A stretch of DNA of 64,000 nt from Pontibacter aquaedesilientis (GTDB taxonomy: Bacteria; Bacteroidota; Bacteroidia; Cytophagales; Hymenobacteraceae): positions 1 through 64,000 of the forward strand of contig NZ_JACXAJ010000010.1 of assembly GCF_014773225.1 (NCBI RefSeq), written 5' to 3'. The notes below the pieces were generated by a model. The model made no database searches. It saw only the letters and a program-made list of their open reading frames with translations, and was not told where the DNA came from. Below are positions 27,384 through 36,911 of this stretch, one piece after another (position 1 is the first letter of the stretch; every line of letters starts with the position of its first letter). Position numbers and translations under genes: made by a program.

Positions 27384-28082
27384 ATGAATTGGTTTACTAA
27401 AACGTTTTCCAGTACAATCGGCCGTAAGATCATCATGTCTATAACGGGTCTTTTTCTGTGCTCCTTTCTGGTAGTCCACCTGATAGGAAACCTGACGCTA
27501 TTCAAGGGTGACGATGGTGTGACTTTTAACCTCTACTCTCACTTCATGGCGAACAACCCCATTATCCGCACCATGGAAATTGTGCTGGTGCTGGGCTTTG
27601 TGTTCCACATTTACGATGCCCTGGTGTTAACGCGCCGCAACAAGACGGCTCGCCCTGTTGGCTATTCAGAAAACCACCCGCAGGAGAATTCTACTTGGTC
27701 ATCGCGCAACATGGGCCTGCTAGGCACCGTGATCCTTGTTTTCCTGATCATCCACCTTTGGAATTTCTTCGTACCTGCCCGCTTTGGTGGTGTAGCAGGT
27801 CTTGAAGGTCTTGATGGTGTAGTGATTGACAATGTAGACTATGACAACCTATACCTGAAGGTGGTGCAATCTTTCCAGATTTGGTGGTATGTTGTTATTT
27901 ATGTGATTTCTATGGTGGCCCTGGCCTACCACTTAATCCATGGTTTCCAGAGTGCGTTTCAGTCGCTGGGTCTTACGCACAAAAAGTACACGCCGTTCAT
28001 TAAAACTTTCGGTGTTGTTTTCTCTGTTCTGGTATGCTTTGGCTTTGCCATCATTCCGATCTACTTCTTTTTCGCTGCATAA
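27384..28082 (+). CDS. sdhC: Succinate dehydrogenase/fumarate reductase cytochrome b subunit
   Basis: A 232-residue membrane anchor of the Bacteroidota/B-type complex II: one large cytochrome b subunit with five hydrophobic helices (starting SITGLFLCSFLVVHLIGNL), and histidines within helices as heme ligands (VVHLIGN, FVFHIYD, IIHLWNFF, AYHLIHGF). It carries electrons between the flavoprotein/iron-sulfur pair and menaquinone. It starts the sdhC-sdhA-sdhB operon, 21 bp before sdhA. Confidence 0.96.
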   Translation: MNWFTKTFSSTIGRKIIMSITGLFLCSFLVVHLIGNLTLFKGDDGVTFNLYSHFMANNPIIRTMEIVLVLGFVFHIYDALVLTRRNKTARPVGYSENHPQENSTWSSRNMGLLGTVILVFLIIHLWNFFVPARFGGVAGLEGLDGVVIDNVDYDNLYLKVVQSFQIWWYVVIYVISMVALAYHLIHGFQSAFQSLGLTHKKYTPFIKTFGVVFSVLVCFGFAIIPIYFFFAA

Positions 28083-28103
28083 CATAAACTTTCAATAGTT
28101 GCT

Positions 28104-30038
28104 ATGATATTAGATTCAAAAATCCCGGAAGGTGCCTTAGCCGAAAAATGGGATAAGCATAAATTCAATGTGAAGCTGGTGAACCCAGCCAACAAGCGTA
28201 AATACGACATTATAGTGGTTGGTACTGGCCTTGCCGGTGCTTCTGCTGCTGCCACATTAGGCGAACTGGGCTACAACGTGAAGGCGTTCTGCTTCCAGGA
28301 TTCTCCTCGCCGCGCACACTCTATCGCGGCACAGGGTGGTATCAACGCCGCCAAAAACTACCAGAACGACGGTGACTCGATCTTCCGTCTGTTCTACGAC
28401 ACCATCAAAGGTGGTGACTACCGTGCACGTGAGGCAAACGTTTACCGTCTGGCACAGGTGTCTGTAGACATCATTGACCAATGCGTGGCGCAGGGTGTTC
28501 CTTTCGCACGTGAGTATGGCGGACTGCTGGCCAACCGTTCGTTCGGTGGTGCGCAGGTATCGCGTACGTTCTACGCCCGTGGCCAAACGGGACAGCAGCT
28601 GTTGCTGGGTGCTTACTCTGCCCTGAACCGTCAGATCGCTTACGGTAAAGTGAAGATGTTCCCGCGCACCGAAATGCTGGACTTAGTAATGGTGGACGGC
28701 AAAGCCCGTGGTATTGTAGTGCGCAACCTGATCACAGGTAAAGTGGAGTCGCACAGTGCACACGCCGTGGTGCTGGCAACAGGTGGTTACGGCAACGTGT
28801 TCTTCCTCTCTACCAACGCCATGGGCTCTAACGCCACGGCAGCCTGGAGAGCGCACAAGAAAGGTGCTCTGTTCGCAAACCCTTGCTTCACGCAGATTCA
28901 CCCAACCTGTATACCTGTTTCCGGAGAATACCAGTCTAAGCTGACGCTGATGTCTGAGTCGCTGCGTAACGACGGCCGTGTTTGGGTACCTAAAACGGTT
29001 GAGATCGCTCAGCGCCTGCGCAAAGGAGAAATCTCAGTAAACGATATCAAAGAAGAAGACCGCGACTACTATCTGGAGCGCAAATACCCTGCCTTCGGTA
29101 ACCTCGTACCACGCGACGTGGCATCACGCAACGCCAAACTGATGTGTGACGAAGGACGTGGCGTAGGTGCTTCCGGCCTTGCTGTATACCTTGACTTCGC
29201 TGACGCGATCAAGCGTGAAGGGCAGCCTGCTATCGCTGCCAAGTATGGTAACCTGTTTGAGATGTATGCCAAGATCACAGACGAGAACCCATACGAAAAA
29301 CCAATGCGTATCTACCCTGCCGTGCATTATACTATGGGTGGTCTTTGGGTAGATTACAACCTGATGACCAACATCCCGGGCCTGTATGCCACTGGCGAGT
29401 GTAACTTCTCTGACCATGGCGCAAACCGCCTGGGTGCTTCGGCCCTGATGCAGGGTCTGGCCGATGGATACTTTGTTATACCTTACACCATTGGTGACTA
29501 CCTGGCGCAAACACCTTACGATAAGGTGAGCACTGATCACCCTGCCTTTAAAGAGGCGGAGCAGAACGTAAAAGCCACCACCGACCGTCTTCTTTCTATT
29601 AAAGGAAACCGCACGGTGGATGATTTCCACAAGGCACTTGGCTTGCTTATGTGGGACTACTGCGGTATGGCCCGTAACGCGGAAGGACTTCAGTTTGCCA
29701 AGCAGGAAATCCGCAAGCTGCGCGATGAATTCTGGCAGGACGTGAAGGTAACGGGTGTGAACGAAGAGCTGAACCAGACACTGGAGAAGGCACACCGCGT
29801 AGCTGACTTCCTGGAGTTGGGTGAGCTTATGGTAGACGATGCGCTGCACCGCAACGAGTCTTGCGGCGGTCACTTCCGTGAGGAGTACCAAACGCCTGAG
29901 AACGAGGCCCTGCGCGACGACGAGAACTTTGCCTATGTGGCAGCTTGGGAGTATGCCGGCACTAGCGGTAACCCGATCTTGCACAAGGAAGAACTGAAGT
30001 TCGAAAACGTGAAGCTAACGCAGCGTAGCTACAAGTAA
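28104..30038 (+). CDS. sdhA: Succinate dehydrogenase/fumarate reductase flavoprotein subunit
   Basis: A 644-residue flavoprotein. FAD motif [20 protein letters not shown]; the covalent-flavin histidine lies in [11 protein letters not shown]; further marks are the active-site HPT segment (TQIHPTCIP) and the [14 protein letters not shown] and [12 protein letters not shown] regions. It oxidises succinate in the TCA cycle. The gap of 93 bp to sdhB is unusually long for this operon and holds an inverted repeat. Confidence 0.98.
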   Translation: MILDSKIPEGALAEKWDKHKFNVKLVNPANKRKYDIIVVGTGLAGASAAATLGELGYNVKAFCFQDSPRRAHSIAAQGGINAAKNYQNDGDSIFRLFYDTIKGGDYRAREANVYRLAQVSVDIIDQCVAQGVPFAREYGGLLANRSFGGAQVSRTFYARGQTGQQLLLGAYSALNRQIAYGKVKMFPRTEMLDLVMVDGKARGIVVRNLITGKVESHSAHAVVLATGGYGNVFFLSTNAMGSNATAAWRAHKKGALFANPCFTQIHPTCIPVSGEYQSKLTLMSESLRNDGRVWVPKTVEIAQRLRKGEISVNDIKEEDRDYYLERKYPAFGNLVPRDVASRNAKLMCDEGRGVGASGLAVYLDFADAIKREGQPAIAAKYGNLFEMYAKITDENPYEKPMRIYPAVHYTMGGLWVDYNLMTNIPGLYATGECNFSDHGANRLGASALMQGLADGYFVIPYTIGDYLAQTPYDKVSTDHPAFKEAEQNVKATTDRLLSIKGNRTVDDFHKALGLLMWDYCGMARNAEGLQFAKQEIRKLRDEFWQDVKVTGVNEELNQTLEKAHRVADFLELGELMVDDALHRNESCGGHFREEYQTPENEALRDDENFAYVAAWEYAGTSGNPILHKEELKFENVKLTQRSYK

Positions 30039-30040
30039 TG

Positions 30041-30125
30041 ATTAATTAATAATTAGGAATGAGTAATGGGTCTGCCAACAGACAATTAAAAGTTCTTAAT
30101 TCATAATTCTTAATTCGTAATTAAT
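30041..30125. repeat. Inverted-repeat spacer between sdhA and sdhB
   Basis: Two 20-nt arms (30041-30060 and 30106-30125), starting ATTAATTA and ending TAATTAAT, pair with about three mismatches around a 45-nt loop. The spacer is nearly all TTAATTC-type words and sits directly after the sdhA stop. Confidence 0.6.
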
Positions 30126-30131
30126 AAAGAA

Positions 30132-30917
30132 ATGGCTGGAAGTAATCCAAATGCTAAACCAATGGACCTCACATTGAAGATTTGGCGCCAAAAAGATAAA
30201 AACTCAGCAGGACAGCTGGTAACTTACCCACTGAACGGTATATCCCCGGATATGTCGTTCCTGGAAATGCTGGACGTGCTCAATGAAGAGTTGCTGGTAA
30301 AAGGCGAAGAGCCGGTTGCCTTCGATCATGACTGTCGTGAAGGCATTTGCGGTATGTGTAGCCTGTTCATCAATGGCCGTGCACACGGTCCGGAGCGTGG
30401 CACTACTACATGCCAGCTACACATGCGCCACTTCAACCATGGCGACACCATCACGATCGAGCCTTGGAGAGCAGCTGCTTTCCCGGTATACAAAGACCTC
30501 GTGGTTGACCGTTCTGCCTTTGACCGAATTCAGCAAGCCGGTGGTTACGTGTCTGTGAACACAGGCGGTGTACCAGACGCAAACGAGATTGCTATACCTA
30601 AAACAATCGCTGACAAAGCGTTTGACGCAGCTACCTGTATCGGTTGCGGCGCCTGCGTAGCGGCTTGTAAGAACGCCTCTGCCATGCTGTTTGTGAGCGC
30701 GAAGGTATCGCAGCTGGCCATGTTGCCACAAGGCAAGGTGGAGCGCAAAACACGTGTGGAGAACATGGTTGCCCAAATGGATATCGAAGGCTTTGGTGCC
30801 TGCTCTAACACAGGAGCCTGTGCTGCTGAGTGCCCGGTAGGTATATCCCTGGACAACATCGCCATGATGAACCGTGAGTATCTGGGTGCTAAAGCAAGTT
30901 CTGAGAACGTAGCCTAA
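30132..30917 (+). CDS. sdhB: Succinate dehydrogenase/fumarate reductase iron-sulfur subunit
   Basis: A 261-residue iron-sulfur protein with all three cluster sites visible: 2Fe-2S (CREGICGMC with a distal C in TTTCQLH), 4Fe-4S ([11 protein letters not shown]) and 3Fe-4S/4Fe-4S ([12 protein letters not shown]). It links SdhA to the cytochrome subunit. It is the last gene of the operon, ended by a hairpin terminator. Confidence 0.97.
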   Translation: MAGSNPNAKPMDLTLKIWRQKDKNSAGQLVTYPLNGISPDMSFLEMLDVLNEELLVKGEEPVAFDHDCREGICGMCSLFINGRAHGPERGTTTCQLHMRHFNHGDTITIEPWRAAAFPVYKDLVVDRSAFDRIQQAGGYVSVNTGGVPDANEIAIPKTIADKAFDAATCIGCGACVAACKNASAMLFVSAKVSQLAMLPQGKVERKTRVENMVAQMDIEGFGACSNTGACAAECPVGISLDNIAMMNREYLGAKASSENVA

Positions 30918-30935
30918 GCACTCCAACATTATTTT

Positions 30936-30977
30936 AAAAAGGCGAGGCAGGCATACTGTTCTCGCCTTTTTTGTTTT
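30936..30977 (+). terminator. Terminator of sdhCAB
   Basis: Stem AAAAAGGCGAG with CTCGCCTTTTT, a 14-nt loop, then TTGTTTT. Confidence 0.85.
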
Positions 30978-31061
30978 ATTTAGAGAGCATATCGTAAATA
31001 GCAGTTCTTCTTTTAAACCGAAGACCATACAACCTGTTTAAGGTAAAACACCCCATACTGC

Positions 31062-31586
31062 ATGATCACCATAATAACCGGCACAAACAGACCTGCATCT
31101 AACTCCAGGGCAGTCGCCAATCTTTATGCCAGGCTTCTTGAGCAGCGCAACACGGCATACCAAATACTCGACCTAGCCGATTTACCTGCTGATTTTACCT
31201 CTTCGGCATTGTATGACAACATTGGCACCAATGAAACTTTCAACAAACTGAGCAGCATGATCGGTGAGTCTAACAAGTTCGTGTTTATCGTGCCGGAGTA
31301 CAACGGCTCCTTTCCGGGCGTGCTCAAGGCTTTTATAGATGGGCTTGCATACCCAAACACCTTCCAGAACAAAAAGGCCGCCCTGGTAGGCCTATCGTCT
31401 GGTGTGCAGGGCAGCGGCCTTGCCATGAGCCACCTCACTGATATTTTCAATTATCTGGGTATGCATGTGCTGGCATTAAAACCACGACTGGCCCAAATCG
31501 ATAAAAACTTCGACGGCACCACTATTACAAATGAGCTATACCTGGAACTGCTGAATCAGCAAATCGATCAGTTCCTGCATTTCTAA
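31062..31586 (+). CDS. NADPH-dependent FMN reductase family protein
   Basis: A 174-residue flavodoxin-fold reductase. The phosphate loop is TGTNRPASNSRAVA, the central flavin segment is VPEYNGSFPGVLKAFIDG, and the C-terminal strand is GMHVLALKPRLAQ. Family members reduce quinones, azo dyes or chromate with NAD(P)H; the in vivo substrate here is unknown. It is monocistronic between the sdh terminator and the ftsZ end. Confidence 0.9.
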   Translation: MITIITGTNRPASNSRAVANLYARLLEQRNTAYQILDLADLPADFTSSALYDNIGTNETFNKLSSMIGESNKFVFIVPEYNGSFPGVLKAFIDGLAYPNTFQNKKAALVGLSSGVQGSGLAMSHLTDIFNYLGMHVLALKPRLAQIDKNFDGTTITNELYLELLNQQIDQFLHF

Positions 31587-31740
31587 GAAAGAAGACTAGT
31601 CAGAGTTTAAAAAGGCAATTCTAAGGTATAGGAACACCATCCGGCAACGCTACTGAGACACTGAAAGGCGACAGCTTATAAGACCTATACCCTGCCATGT
31701 TTGCTCCTATTTGAGATAGCCGTAGGCAAGTCCTTGCATA

Positions 31741-31775
31741 AAAAAAGAGCCTGCAATTGCTTGCAGGCTCTTTTC
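31741..31775. terminator. Bidirectional terminator at the end of the dcw cluster
   Basis: A perfect 14-bp stem AAAAGAGCCTGCAA with TTGCAGGCTCTTTT and the tetraloop TTGC, with A- and T-runs at the ends. It ends the 16-kb leftward mraZ-ftsZ transcript and the rightward FMN reductase gene. Confidence 0.9.
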
Positions 31776-31796
31776 ATTATTTAGAAACCAATAGTA

Positions 31797-33398
31797 CTAA
31801 TCAACATTATCGTGCAGGAAACGATTGTCGCCTAGTATTTCGTTGTCATCATTCAAATTGAAACGAGAGATGTTGCGCTCAGAGGAGTGCACTACATTAT
31901 CGAGTGCGACGTTACGGCGCAAATATGCCGGCACATCCAGTTTCTCCTTGATAGCCTCTGTCGTGATCTCGCTGCTCAGCATTCTGAGGCGGGCACGTCT
32001 TTCTTCAGCTCTACGCTGCATTAACTCACGCTCCTCTGTCAGGCGCTTTGCTTCCTTCGTAGCTAAATCCTCCTGGTGCGAAGCGGTGTAAGCGGCATTG
32101 CTGTTGTTGTCTTGGGAGGAGAAACCATCCAGCTCAAAAACCACACGTTGCGGCTGCTGCGGATACTGCTGTTGCTGCTGCTGTTGCTGCGGAGCAGGAG
32201 CTTGCGGCTGCTGAGGCGCAGGTGCCTGTGGTTGCTCAACAATTGGTCTGCGAACCTCAAACTGAGGGGCAGCTTGCTGAGGAGCGGTCGCTACAGGTGC
32301 TATTACAGGCTTCGCCACAAAATTCACAACCTCAGCCGCTTCCGGCATTGCTGGCTCTGCTACTTCAATTTTTTTTTGGCTCTCCAGGTCAAAAACTGTT
32401 TTTTTAGGCTCGATGATCGTATCGGCATCACTCGCAAAACCTGTCGCGATAACAGTTACCCGGATGCTCTGTCCCAGTGAAGAATCGATCCCGTGACCGA
32501 AAATAACTTCGGCTTCCTGACCGGCTTTGTCCTGGATGTATTCCGTGATCTCAGTCAGTTCGTCCATTTCAAGCTCAGCCTGCTCACCAGACATGATAGA
32601 AAGGAGGATCTTCTGAGCACCGTGGATGTCAGTGTTATTAAGCAAAGGAGAAGAAAGCGCTTCTTCAGCGGCACGAAGGGCACGGCCCTCCCCTTCTGTA
32701 GTTGCAGAACCCATCACTGCAGCTCCAGAGTCTTTCATCACAGTCTTCACGTCTTCAAAGTCGACGTTCACCTCGGCTGTAACGGTGATAATTTCAGCAA
32801 TTGATTTAGCAGCTGTCGTCAATACGTTGTCAGCTTTTGCAAAAGCCTCACGGATGGTCAGGTTACCGAACATCTCACGCAGCTTATCATTGAGGATCAC
32901 CAGGATTGTGTCGCAGTTCTCGCTCAGCTCCTTGATACCGTTTTCGGCAGCAAGTTTCTTTTTCTTGCCTTCGAACACGAAAGGGGCCGTTACGATTCCT
33001 ACTGTCAGGATACCCAGTTCTTTGGCAACCTTGGCAATTACCGGGGCTGCACCAGTACCGGTACCGCCACCCATACCTGCCGTGATAAACACCATCTTGG
33101 TATCGTTGCTCAGTAACTCACGGATCTCTTCCTTGCTTTCGAGGGCAGCATGTTTGCCTTTTTCAGGGTTGGCGCCAGCACCAAGTCCTTCTGTCAGGTT
33201 CAAGCCTATTTGTAGTCTATTAGGAACACTGCTGCTCTTCAAAGCCTGCATATCTGTATTACAGATCACGAACTCCACATCCTTGATGCCTTGGCTATAC
33301 ATGTGGTTTACCGCATTGCTGCCTCCACCTCCGACGCCAATCACCTTAATGATAGACTTACCGCTTGCCGGCAAGTCAAAACTGTACATTGAAGTCAT
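31797..33398 (-). CDS. ftsZ: Cell division protein FtsZ
   Basis: A 533-residue tubulin-like GTPase that forms the division ring. GTP loop GMGGGTGTGAAPV, the N-terminal GVGGGGSNAVNHM segment and the T7 loop region (NVDFEDVKTVM) are intact. After the core (about 1-330) comes a long disordered linker with a run of eight glutamines and AP/PQ repeats (about 385-425), then the conserved tail DVPAYLRRNV. About 30 further residues follow the tail (NISRFNLNDDNEIL), so the binding tail is not the extreme C-terminus. Last gene of the dcw cluster. Confidence 0.98.
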   Translation of the reverse strand: MTSMYSFDLPASGKSIIKVIGVGGGGSNAVNHMYSQGIKDVEFVICNTDMQALKSSSVPNRLQIGLNLTEGLGAGANPEKGKHAALESKEEIRELLSNDTKMVFITAGMGGGTGTGAAPVIAKVAKELGILTVGIVTAPFVFEGKKKKLAAENGIKELSENCDTILVILNDKLREMFGNLTIREAFAKADNVLTTAAKSIAEIITVTAEVNVDFEDVKTVMKDSGAAVMGSATTEGEGRALRAAEEALSSPLLNNTDIHGAQKILLSIMSGEQAELEMDELTEITEYIQDKAGQEAEVIFGHGIDSSLGQSIRVTVIATGFASDADTIIEPKKTVFDLESQKKIEVAEPAMPEAAEVVNFVAKPVIAPVATAPQQAAPQFEVRRPIVEQPQAPAPQQPQAPAPQQQQQQQQYPQQPQRVVFELDGFSSQDNNSNAAYTASHQEDLATKEAKRLTEERELMQRRAEERRARLRMLSSEITTEAIKEKLDVPAYLRRNVALDNVVHSSERNISRFNLNDDNEILGDNRFLHDNVD

Positions 33399-33445
33399 GC
33401 TAAAATCTCCTGCTATTATGGGTTTCTAATAATTTTGCTTCTCAA

Positions 33446-34741
33446 TTAATCGATATCGTCAGACAAAAAGCCCTTGATCTTCTGGAACAGGCCAATGCCG
33501 TTTCCATCTTTGCTGACAGTCTTCGTAGCTTCCGGCTTTGAGAACTCCTTCTGCTGCGGTATTTCCACAAAGTTTCCGGTGCGCTGATCCAGCGACTGGT
33601 AACCGGCCAGCACCAGGCCTACGCCAGTTGCGTGCATTGGGCTCTTCACTGCGTCGATCTTCGACTTGCCCAAATGCTCGTTCGGGTACCCGATACGGGT
33701 ATCCATACCTGTAATGTATTCTACCAGCTGTACCAAATTCTGCAATTGCGCACCACCACCAGTAATCACGATGCCGGCAGCCAGGTTGTTGGCGTATCCA
33801 GAACGAACAATTTCTGCGTAGATCAGTTCCACAATCTCCTCCATTCTTGCCTCGATGATGTAAGCAAGATTTTTCAGGGAAATCTCTTTCGGCGTACGGT
33901 CACGTAAGCCTGGAATCGAAACGATCTCATTTTCAGAGGCTTCGTCGGCAATCGCTTTCCCAAACTTAACTTTCAGCTGCTCTGCCTGGTTTTGCATCAC
34001 CATGCAGCCCTGTTTGATATCAGAGGTGATGATATTGCCGCCGAAAGGCAAAACTGCCGTATGCCGGATGATATTGTCCTTGAAAATGGCCAGATCCGTT
34101 GTACCGCCTCCGATGTCCACCAGCGCAACGCCGGCTTCTTTCTCTTCGTCACTCAGCACAGACATGCACGAGGCCAGCGGTTCCAGGATCAGATTATCAA
34201 TCTCCAGTCCGGCACGCGAGATGCATTTGTTGATGTTATTGATGGCATTAGACTGAGCGGTGATAATATGAAAGTTGCCCTCCAGACGCACGCCCGACAT
34301 ACCAACCGGGTCTACTATACCTTCCTCGTAGTCTACTTTGTATTCCTGCGGCATCACATGAATGATCTCGCTTCCCGGAGGGGTCACCAGACGGTACATG
34401 TCATTTGTCAGGCGATTCACATCATCAACCGTTATTTCGTGGTCCGTTACCTGCCGTGTGATGCTACCGTTATGTTGCAGGCTTTTAATGTGCTGCCCGG
34501 CAATCCCCACGTTTACTACCCCGATGTTGATACCTGATTGCTCCTCAGCCTGACGGATCGCTTTCTTTATCGCCTCTACGGTTTTGTCGATGTTGCTGAC
34601 AATACCGCGCACTACACCTTCCGAAATGGCTTTGCCCATCCCCAGGATTTCCAGCTTTCCATACTCATTCTTCCGACCAACAAGTGCGCAAACTTTGGTT
34701 GTGCCGATGTCCAAGCCTACTACTATTTTGTCGTTCTGCAT
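33446..34741 (-). CDS. ftsA: Cell division protein FtsA
   Basis: A 431-residue actin-like ATPase that ties FtsZ to the membrane. Visible are the phosphate-1 motif VGLDIGTTKV, phosphate-2 VALVDIGGGTTDLAIF, and the adenosine motif GIVITGGGAQL. The C-terminal segment GLFQKIKGFLSDDID is the amphipathic membrane-binding helix. It lies 47 bp upstream of ftsZ and 12 bp after ftsQ in the same operon. Confidence 0.97.
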   Translation of the reverse strand: MQNDKIVVGLDIGTTKVCALVGRKNEYGKLEILGMGKAISEGVVRGIVSNIDKTVEAIKKAIRQAEEQSGINIGVVNVGIAGQHIKSLQHNGSITRQVTDHEITVDDVNRLTNDMYRLVTPPGSEIIHVMPQEYKVDYEEGIVDPVGMSGVRLEGNFHIITAQSNAINNINKCISRAGLEIDNLILEPLASCMSVLSDEEKEAGVALVDIGGGTTDLAIFKDNIIRHTAVLPFGGNIITSDIKQGCMVMQNQAEQLKVKFGKAIADEASENEIVSIPGLRDRTPKEISLKNLAYIIEARMEEIVELIYAEIVRSGYANNLAAGIVITGGGAQLQNLVQLVEYITGMDTRIGYPNEHLGKSKIDAVKSPMHATGVGLVLAGYQSLDQRTGNFVEIPQQKEFSKPEATKTVSKDGNGIGLFQKIKGFLSDDID

Positions 34742-34753
34742 ATACTGTATATG

Positions 34754-35515
34754 TTATTCACAAATAATCTGATCTTCGTACTCCACGTTCACTCTTTTAT
34801 ATTTGTCCCATCCCATCACGGGCAGCACCTCTTTATAAAAGACCATTAACTTTTTGAATTTTTCTTCCGCTTGCTCCGGCTTTCCAAATTCAATGGTATG
34901 CTCCCCAACCTGTGGCAAGAAATAAACTTTGCCCTTCCCATCGATATGCATTTGGGCTAACTGGGCTTTCCAAAACTCATCAGTCTCAATGAACTGCAGT
35001 AAGGAAATATAAGCCTGGCCTGTAGAGTCCTGGAAGAAATCCCTGCCGAACGGTCGGTTGGCCATGGTCTTCGTAATAGGTATTACACGAGCGGTGTATC
35101 TCTCTGAGAGGGGCAGCATGTTACCATCTGCGTCAATGTAGACATCCTGATCTGGTCGTATAATTCTAGCTATAGGCCTGTTTTGTTTAATGCTTACCTG
35201 TATATTCCCATCCAATCCTCTGAACACTTCTGCCTCCTTCACAAAACTATGCGCTTCAATGCGCTTTTCAAGGTTTTTCAGATCGATTTGCTGGTTGGGC
35301 AATCCTTCTAATTTACGCTCTCCTTCACGGGTCAAAAGGTCTCTTACTTCTTCATCCCCAATAAAGTAATTGTTGTACTCATTATCAATATTTATTGACA
35401 CTTTTTCACACTTTTTTTCATTTTGGCGTGAAGATGCAAATCCTGCCAGAGCAGTGATAGAGACAATGCTACAACCTGCAAAAATTAAAGATTTTATTTT
35501 ACTATTCAAGCCCAT
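34754..35515 (-). CDS. ftsQ: Cell division protein FtsQ
   Basis: A 253-residue single-pass membrane protein of the divisome. A short cytoplasmic start is followed by a membrane helix (IFAGCSIVSITALAGFA), then a POTRA-like part (about 38-115, ending EAEVFRGLDGNIQVSIKQNRP) and a beta domain. Sequence conservation is weak in this family; position between murC and ftsA confirms it. Only 4 bp separate it from murC. Confidence 0.9.
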   Translation of the reverse strand: MGLNSKIKSLIFAGCSIVSITALAGFASSRQNEKKCEKVSINIDNEYNNYFIGDEEVRDLLTREGERKLEGLPNQQIDLKNLEKRIEAHSFVKEAEVFRGLDGNIQVSIKQNRPIARIIRPDQDVYIDADGNMLPLSERYTARVIPITKTMANRPFGRDFFQDSTGQAYISLLQFIETDEFWKAQLAQMHIDGKGKVYFLPQVGEHTIEFGKPEQAEEKFKKLMVFYKEVLPVMGWDKYKRVNVEYEDQIICE

Positions 35516-35519
35516 GGCA

Positions 35520-36911
35520 CTAATTTTCTAAAATATTTTTGATAGGCTTCACTAACGTATCAATATCACCGGCTCCGACCGTCGCCAATACCTCAAAATT
35601 GGGGTTTTCGGCCAAATATTGCAATATTTTATCTTTCTGAATCAGCTGCTTTACCGGACTAGTTACCTTGTCGAGAATCATCTGGGAAGTCACTCCCGCG
35701 ATTGGCTTTTCCCGTGCCGGGTATATGTCCAGCAACACCAGCTCGTCCGCCTTGCTCAGGCTCTCTGCAAACTCGTCTGCGAAGTCTCGTGTGCGCGAGA
35801 ACAGGTGCGGCTGAAATATCACTTTTAACTTCTTGTTTGGGTACATAGCGCGCAGCGACGTCATAAACGCATCGATCTCTTTTGGGTGATGCGCATAGTC
35901 GTCGATGTATACCTTCCCTTCCCCTTCATACACAATTTCAAAGCGCCGCTTTACCCCTCTGTAACTCTCCATGCCGGCCACCAGTTTATCCGCCGGAACC
36001 TGCCTTATCTGAGCCGCCACTAAGGCAGCCAGTGCGTTCTCAACGTTATGATAACCAGGCAGTCCAAGCTTCAAACATGCTATGTTACCGAAGGGTGTTC
36101 GGGCATCAAATTTAAACCAGTGTCCGTCGATCTCCATGTGCTGCACATGCCCATCTCCCTCCTGCAAACTATACCGGATCACGTTTACTCCCTCCTGTAC
36201 TTTATCAGTCAGGCGCGGGTCTGTGTCGCGCTGCAATATCAGGTAGCCTCCCGGTTTTATCTGGCTGATGAACTTCTGAAAAGTCCGGATCATCTCCTCC
36301 CGGTCACCATAAATATCGAGGTGGTCCGGATCGGCAGATGTCACAATGGCGATATCCGGGTACAAAGTCAAAAAAGAGCGATCATACTCATCGGCCTCCA
36401 CCACCACGATTTCCTCTGTTGCCTTGCCACTGCTGATCAGCAAATTGGAATTCAGGTTGGTCGCTATACCTCCCAGGAAAGCCGAACAATCTACCCCGGC
36501 ATGGTGCAGCAGGTGTGTCACGATGGAGGAAGTGGTTGTCTTCCCATGGGTACCCGCCACGGCTATGGTATAGGCAGAAGCGGTGATGATACCCAATACT
36601 TCCGAGCGTTTCTTAATGGTATAGCCCTGTTCCTTCAGGAAAGTCCACTCGGTATGCTCAGCAGGTATAGCCGGCGTCAATATAACCAAGGTTGCGGCCT
36701 TGTCTGCCAGAATCTGCTCCGGCAATTGGTTAACATCATCTTCATAATGCACCAGTATACCTTCCTGCTCAAGCGCCTCCGTTAGCGGAGTGCGGGTCTT
36801 GTCGTAGCCCCACACCGGAAAACCCTTGGCATAGAACCAGCGGGCAATGGCGCTCATGCCGATACCGCCAATGCCTAGGAAATAGATATATCTATAATCT
36901 TCCAGTCTCAC
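35520..36911 (-). CDS. murC: UDP-N-acetylmuramate--L-alanine ligase
   Basis: A 463-residue Mur ligase that adds L-Ala to UDP-MurNAc. N-terminal IYFLGIGGIGMSAIARW, ATP loop AVAGTHGKTTTSS, and substrate/Mg segments EADEYDRSF, GYHNVENALAAL and IDDYAHHPKEI are all standard for MurC. Its ATG overlaps the murG stop by 4 bp (ATGA type). Confidence 0.98.
   Translation of the reverse strand: MRLEDYRYIYFLGIGGIGMSAIARWFYAKGFPVWGYDKTRTPLTEALEQEGILVHYEDDVNQLPEQILADKAATLVILTPAIPAEHTEWTFLKEQGYTIKKRSEVLGIITASAYTIAVAGTHGKTTTSSIVTHLLHHAGVDCSAFLGGIATNLNSNLLISSGKATEEIVVVEADEYDRSFLTLYPDIAIVTSADPDHLDIYGDREEMIRTFQKFISQIKPGGYLILQRDTDPRLTDKVQEGVNVIRYSLQEGDGHVQHMEIDGHWFKFDARTPFGNIACLKLGLPGYHNVENALAALVAAQIRQVPADKLVAGMESYRGVKRRFEIVYEGEGKVYIDDYAHHPKEIDAFMTSLRAMYPNKKLKVIFQPHLFSRTRDFADEFAESLSKADELVLLDIYPAREKPIAGVTSQMILDKVTSPVKQLIQKDKILQYLAENPNFEVLATVGAGDIDTLVKPIKNILEN

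Noticed and set aside
29124..29984. 286-codon frame antisense to sdhA
   Set aside because: Shadow of a highly conserved gene; no independent start or motif.
32626..33429. 267-codon frame antisense to ftsZ
   Set aside because: Serine/leucine-rich shadow product of ftsZ.
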